36,747 nt of DNA from Candidatus Riflebacteria bacterium GWC2_50_8. Lineage in GTDB: Bacteria > Muiribacteriota > Ozemobacteria > Ozemobacterales > Ozemobacteraceae. Below are positions 33,436 through 36,747 of the stretch, one piece after another. Every line of letters begins with the position of its first letter. Position 1 is the stretch's first letter. The stretch covers positions 909 to 37,655 of the forward strand of contig MFYY01000073.1 in assembly GCA_001787855.1 (NCBI GenBank). The letters run 5' to 3'. The notes under the pieces were generated by a model. The model was not told where the DNA came from. It saw only the letters and a list, made by a program, of their open reading frames with translations, and did not search any database. A program made the translations under genes and the position numbers.

Positions 33436-34380
33436 ATGACTACATTAACTTTTTCGCAAGCTTTTAACGATCTTGCAAAACGATTGCAGAAGGTTATTGT
33501 CGGCAAGTCTGCCCAGATTGAAAAAACTCTCGTCTGCCTGCTCGCCGATGGCCACCTGTTGCTCGAAGATATGCCCGGAGTTGGCAAAACCACTCTGGCA
33601 TCGGCTCTGGCTACTTCTATTGGTGGCGTGTTCAGCCGCATTCAGTTTACCGCAGATCTTCTGCCTTCAGATATTATTGGTTCACGTATTTATCGACGGC
33701 AGACCGAACAGTTTGAATTCGTCAAAGGCCCGGTGTTTGCCAATGTGGTGCTTGCCGACGAGTTGAATAGAGCCCCGCCTAAAACACAAAGTGCTTTGTT
33801 GCAGGCCATGAACGACTTTTCGGTAAGTGTCGAAAAGCATCATTTTGATCTGGTTCGCCCATTCATGGTTATTGCGACCCAGAATCCGAAAGGCTTTCAT
33901 GGAACATATCCTTTGCCGGAGTCCCAGCGTGACCGCTTTATGATGAGAGTTTCGCTTGGTTATCCAAGTGAAGTCGAAGAGCTGGAGATTCTTAAAATTC
34001 ATCATGGCAAACTGCAGGAGAAGATCTGCGAAAGCTTTTTAACGCTGCAGCAGGTTGCAGAGGCCCAGGCTGAAGTTCGTGCTATTGCAATGTCTGAGAT
34101 GATTATGAAATATATCAGCCGCGTGGTATGCGCCATTCGTGCTCATGAAGAAGTTGAGCTGCCAGTGAGTCCGCGCGGCAGCATTGCCCTGATGAATGCT
34201 GCGCAGGCGATTGCTTATATTCGTGGCAAAGATTACGTCAGCATTGACATGGTCAAGGAAATTGCTCCCGAGATATTGGCACACCGCATCGGGTTGCGCG
34301 GCGTTTCATCGCTGACTTCTGAGGGCGCCCGCAATGATTGGCTGATTGGAGAAATATTGCAGAGGGTGCCTGTTGAGTAG
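33436..34380 (+). CDS. MoxR-family AAA+ ATPase
   Basis: MoxR ATPases act as chaperones for maturation of partner proteins and are usually encoded next to DUF58 and transglutaminase genes, as here. The start is ATG 33436 (314 residues), with GGAA seven bases upstream; the frame runs further upstream to a TTG at 33391 that is poorly placed for its Shine-Dalgarno. Motifs are Walker A MPGVGKTT (48-53 for GVGKTT), Walker B VVLADELNRAPPKTQSALL (D108/E109), FMVIATQNP (sensor 1), and LPESQRDRFMM with the arginine finger. The C-terminal lid has SPRGSIALMNAAQA. Length matches the family. The last eight bases overlap the DUF58 gene, so the two are coupled. Confidence 0.94.
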   Translation: MTTLTFSQAFNDLAKRLQKVIVGKSAQIEKTLVCLLADGHLLLEDMPGVGKTTLASALATSIGGVFSRIQFTADLLPSDIIGSRIYRRQTEQFEFVKGPVFANVVLADELNRAPPKTQSALLQAMNDFSVSVEKHHFDLVRPFMVIATQNPKGFHGTYPLPESQRDRFMMRVSLGYPSEVEELEILKIHHGKLQEKICESFLTLQQVAEAQAEVRAIAMSEMIMKYISRVVCAIRAHEEVELPVSPRGSIALMNAAQAIAYIRGKDYVSIDMVKEIAPEILAHRIGLRGVSSLTSEGARNDWLIGEILQRVPVE

Positions 34381-35317
34381 TCACAGAAGCAAAATCAGGC
34401 CGACCAGGTCCGGTAAAACTCTGTTCTTTCTGGGCATATTTCTTCTGTTTGCTGCGCAAAACACCGGTAACAATCTTCTTTATCTTATGAGCAGCTGTTT
34501 TTTTGCCTGTCTAATCTGGTCTGCTGTTATCAGCTGGCGTAACATAAGTGGTCTCAAGATCGAGCTTCTGCTGCCGGATTATTATTTTGCCGGGCAGAAG
34601 GACACAATCAGATGTCGAATTGAGGATCTTGTTGGTCGCCCAAGATTTTTTCTTGGTTTTGAAGATGATTTTGCCGAGTTTCTGCCGGCCAGCAACTTTC
34701 TGATGCTGAAGAGCGTTTTACAGACCTCACAGCGGGGTAGCTACAAAGTCAGCGGTTTCAAGGTGTTTTCTAGTTATCCAGTTGATCTGTTTATCTGCAC
34801 CTGTGAGGTTTTGCCGATTGATTTTCAAGTCGGCCCCCGGCCGGCAGCGAGGATTCCAGAAGTATTCAACCGTGAAGAGGGTGGCGCCGTCGATCAGCTG
34901 GTTTCTGGCAAAGAGGGCGACTACTGGATGCAAAAGCCATATCAGGATGGCGAAGATGCCATGTTGATCAACTGGAGCATCTCGGCACGCTCGCTTACCG
35001 AATGGGTGCTTATCAAATCGGTTAAGTTTGGCCTGAATAAGAAGCTTTGCTTTGATTTTGACGGCATAGAAGGACAGATGTTCGAGGACTGTCTTGAGGT
35101 TGCGGCAGGTTTGATCATGCGGCTTCGTCAGCACGACATTGATGGCTTTGTCTGGGCTGCTGAAAACGAAGGTGGTTATTGCTGGCAGTCGGTAATGTTT
35201 GATCTTCCTGGGCTGGTAAGCTGGCTGGCACGCATTCAGCCTGGCCAATTTCCTCAGCCAGATGATGCTGATGTTGAAGTGCTGAAGTTTGCAGATATCT
35301 ACAGGAGTTTTGCGTGA
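34373..35317 (+). CDS. DUF58 domain membrane protein
   Basis: The protein has 314 residues from TTG 34373, with GAGGG six bases upstream; an earlier frame start inside moxR is not supported. Two membrane helices lie at the N-terminus (GKTLFFLGIFLLFAAQ and LYLMSSCFFACLIWSAVISW). The DUF58 core follows, with GSYKVSGFKVFSSYPVDLF and the signature KPYQDGEDAMLINWSISARS, a variant of the usual Y..GDD.R.IDW..SAR pattern in which the second aspartate and the arginine are changed (EDAMLIN). DUF58 proteins have a von Willebrand-like fold and sit between moxR and a transglutaminase; their biochemical role is not known. The following gene begins inside the stop codon (TGATG). Confidence 0.9.
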   Translation: MSSHRSKIRPTRSGKTLFFLGIFLLFAAQNTGNNLLYLMSSCFFACLIWSAVISWRNISGLKIELLLPDYYFAGQKDTIRCRIEDLVGRPRFFLGFEDDFAEFLPASNFLMLKSVLQTSQRGSYKVSGFKVFSSYPVDLFICTCEVLPIDFQVGPRPAARIPEVFNREEGGAVDQLVSGKEGDYWMQKPYQDGEDAMLINWSISARSLTEWVLIKSVKFGLNKKLCFDFDGIEGQMFEDCLEVAAGLIMRLRQHDIDGFVWAAENEGGYCWQSVMFDLPGLVSWLARIQPGQFPQPDDADVEVLKFADIYRSFA

Positions 35318-36747
35318 TGAATGATGCTTCTGTAGAGCTCCGGATAATTGGGCAGAGTGATAGCAACTATTACCGTTCCCATGGTGCGTTGCCGATTTCG
35401 CAAGATTTTTTTCGACTGCTTGTGCTTCTGGCCGGGCTTTCACTGCTGGCAATCTGGTCTACCGGATATTTGCGAACTCTGCTCAGTTATCTGGCGTTGC
35501 CGCTTCTTCTTTCTGCAATATTTGCACGCCCGCTGGCTTCTGGTCGGATTTTTCTGCAACTGGGAAGTGTGGCAGCTCTACTCTATATGCTCGGCAACCT
35601 GCGCGGACCAACCCCTGGCGTAGTTCTTCTGCTGCAATTTGCCAGTCTGATTGTCTTTTTACAGATACTTGTTCTCGATTGTCTGAGAAGCGCGCATGGT
35701 GTGATTATTCTTTCTATTATGATTATTCTGGCTGTTGCGGCTATGAATATAAATTTTGTTTTTCCTTTGATTTTGATGCCTTACATTTTTGTTTTTTACC
35801 TGATTCTTCGTCACCTTGCTGTTCATCGCCATCAAGCACTGGCAAAAACGCCGGTCAAATTGCGCCTGAACAACCCTCTTGGCTTTAGCCGCCTGGCTGT
35901 CGGCACCCTTGTTTCAATATTGATATTCGGGTTTTTGTGGCTGGTCATGTTTTATCTGATCCCCAGAACTAAGAGTTTTGGAATTGCTTCTGATCTGTCC
36001 AGGCGCAAGCTCAAAGGCTTCAACGACACGATGAGCCTTGGTGATGAAGGTTTGCTCGAGGATAATCCGGCGGTAATTATGCGGGTCAGGCCTGTTGAAG
36101 AGAAGACTCATACGGCGTCTGTTATAAGGCGCATAGGAAACAAGCTGTTGCGTGGCGCCACCTTTGCCAGGTATTCGGTCGGAAAGTGGGAAAAAGGCAC
36201 GAAACGGCGGTGGTATATCGATTTGCGTCGTAACAGCGGCGAACTGAGATTGCTTCGCGATCAACCCAATCCGCGCGATCTTCATCAGCTTGAGATGTTG
36301 CTCGAGCATATTGATCCGCCGGTTATTTTTCTGCCAGAACGAACGGTCACGGCGAGATTTTCGGTGCCCTATGTGGCATACGAGGAAGACCTGTCTTTTC
36401 ACTTTATACACAGACCCGGCGCGACGCGAAGATACGTAACGACGGTTATTCTCGACCCAGAGGAGCCCGAAGACTCACCTGTGGCCGAAGTTGAGGAGAG
36501 TCGCGAAACGGCTCCCTATTTGAGCACAACAGGAATTCCTCCGCGGGTCAGTTCATTGGCTCAAAGCCTTGCTGGTGGCAGTACAACAATTTCCGCCCGC
36601 GTTGCAAAAGTCATGCGGCACCTGCGTAGTCAGTTCGAATACTCTCTGGAACAACCTGCACTAACAGTGGTTGACCCTGTCGAAGATTTTCTTTTCGTCT
36701 CAAAAGAGGGAAGCTGCGAACATTTTGCCAGTTCTATGGTGTTGCTG
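35317..36747 (+). CDS. TgpA-like membrane transglutaminase, C-terminus cut by window edge
   Basis: The 477 visible residues start at ATG 35317 (GTG 35314 is possible); AGGAG lies nine bases upstream. Five to six membrane helices fill about residues 30-215, matching the DUF3488 N-terminal part of TgpA. A periplasmic region follows with FYLIPRTKSFG and FNDTMSLGDEGLLEDNPAVIMRV, which are typical of the family. The transglutaminase-like core begins at about 430, and the nucleophile cysteine lies in SKEGSCEHFASSMVLL (C467). The His and Asp of the triad and the C-terminal helix would lie beyond the window. It completes the MoxR-DUF58-TgpA set, known from other bacteria but with no established substrate. 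Confidence 0.93.
   Translation, partial: MNDASVELRIIGQSDSNYYRSHGALPISQDFFRLLVLLAGLSLLAIWSTGYLRTLLSYLALPLLLSAIFARPLASGRIFLQLGSVAALLYMLGNLRGPTPGVVLLLQFASLIVFLQILVLDCLRSAHGVIILSIMIILAVAAMNINFVFPLILMPYIFVFYLILRHLAVHRHQALAKTPVKLRLNNPLGFSRLAVGTLVSILIFGFLWLVMFYLIPRTKSFGIASDLSRRKLKGFNDTMSLGDEGLLEDNPAVIMRVRPVEEKTHTASVIRRIGNKLLRGATFARYSVGKWEKGTKRRWYIDLRRNSGELRLLRDQPNPRDLHQLEMLLEHIDPPVIFLPERTVTARFSVPYVAYEEDLSFHFIHRPGATRRYVTTVILDPEEPEDSPVAEVEESRETAPYLSTTGIPPRVSSLAQSLAGGSTTISARVAKVMRHLRSQFEYSLEQPALTVVDPVEDFLFVSKEGSCEHFASSMVLL

Noticed and set aside
34727-35452. A 241-aa minus-strand open frame across the DUF58 and transglutaminase genes
   Set aside because: It has no recognisable motif or Shine-Dalgarno and opposes two well-supported coupled genes.
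1-36747. CRISPR array, prophage, tRNA or rRNA genes
   Set aside because: No regularly spaced repeats, phage structural or integrase genes, or cloverleaf-like sequences were seen in the gaps between genes.

Overview
The window is a chromosomal segment of a free-living, Gram-negative-type bacterium. Evidence for an outer membrane and periplasm is DsbD, signal peptides and an O-antigen ligase-like polymerase. No rRNA, tRNA, CRISPR array, phage genes or intact insertion sequence was seen. The mix of TPR proteins, multi-GAF signalling proteins, TTG starts and a pilin-type CP..G.YT/C.xHG motif resembles deep-branching candidate phyla such as Riflebacteria or Ozemobacteria. That placement is an inference from style, not a demonstrated assignment.

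Region by region. (1) 1-7550, minus strand: one tightly packed cluster behind a strong sigma70-like promoter at 7523-7550. In order it holds a secreted unknown, a four-helix membrane protein, a 133-aa unknown, a double zinc-ribbon TPR membrane protein, a secreted TPR protein with an embedded pilin-like segment, NAD kinase and the start of DsbD (cut by the window edge). (2) 7562-9797, minus: a DUF885 HEGxPGHH protein and a HIT nucleotide hydrolase/phosphorylase, with a promoter. (3) 9864-10201: the C-terminal remnant of an ISAs1-family transposase. (4) 10327-14070, plus: etfB-etfA-acyl-CoA dehydrogenase and a terminator. Codon use here is AGA-rich and unlike the flanks. (5) 14225-16061: a small membrane protein converging on an O-antigen ligase/polymerase; both stop in the same CTAG. 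(6) 16140-19455, plus: a secreted Cys/His protein, rarA, an HDIG protein, ferritin and a bidirectional terminator. (7) 30055 down to 19454, minus: a signalling operon coding for a GAF-SpoIIE phosphatase, a GAF-GGDEF diguanylate cyclase, a GAF-HD-GYP phosphodiesterase, a DHH-CBS-poly(A) polymerase/tRNA nucleotidyltransferase and a site-2 protease. (8) 30256-33301: rpsT on plus, converging on holA, with an M18 aminopeptidase upstream of holA and a perfect 12-bp hairpin between the two. (9) 33370-36747, plus: moxR, a DUF58 gene and a TgpA-like transglutaminase (cut by the window edge), the usual MoxR/DUF58/transglutaminase set.

How the genes work together. Region 1 pairs exported, cysteine-bearing TPR proteins with the membrane reductant carrier DsbD and with NADP supply. 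Region 4 is a fatty-acyl-CoA oxidation module with its own electron carrier. Region 7 puts synthesis and breakdown of cyclic di-GMP and a serine/threonine phosphatase under one promoter, next to a perfect 8-bp dyad that could be an operator. Starts were reassigned where Shine-Dalgarno sequences or stop/start overlaps favoured another codon; TTG and GTG starts are common.
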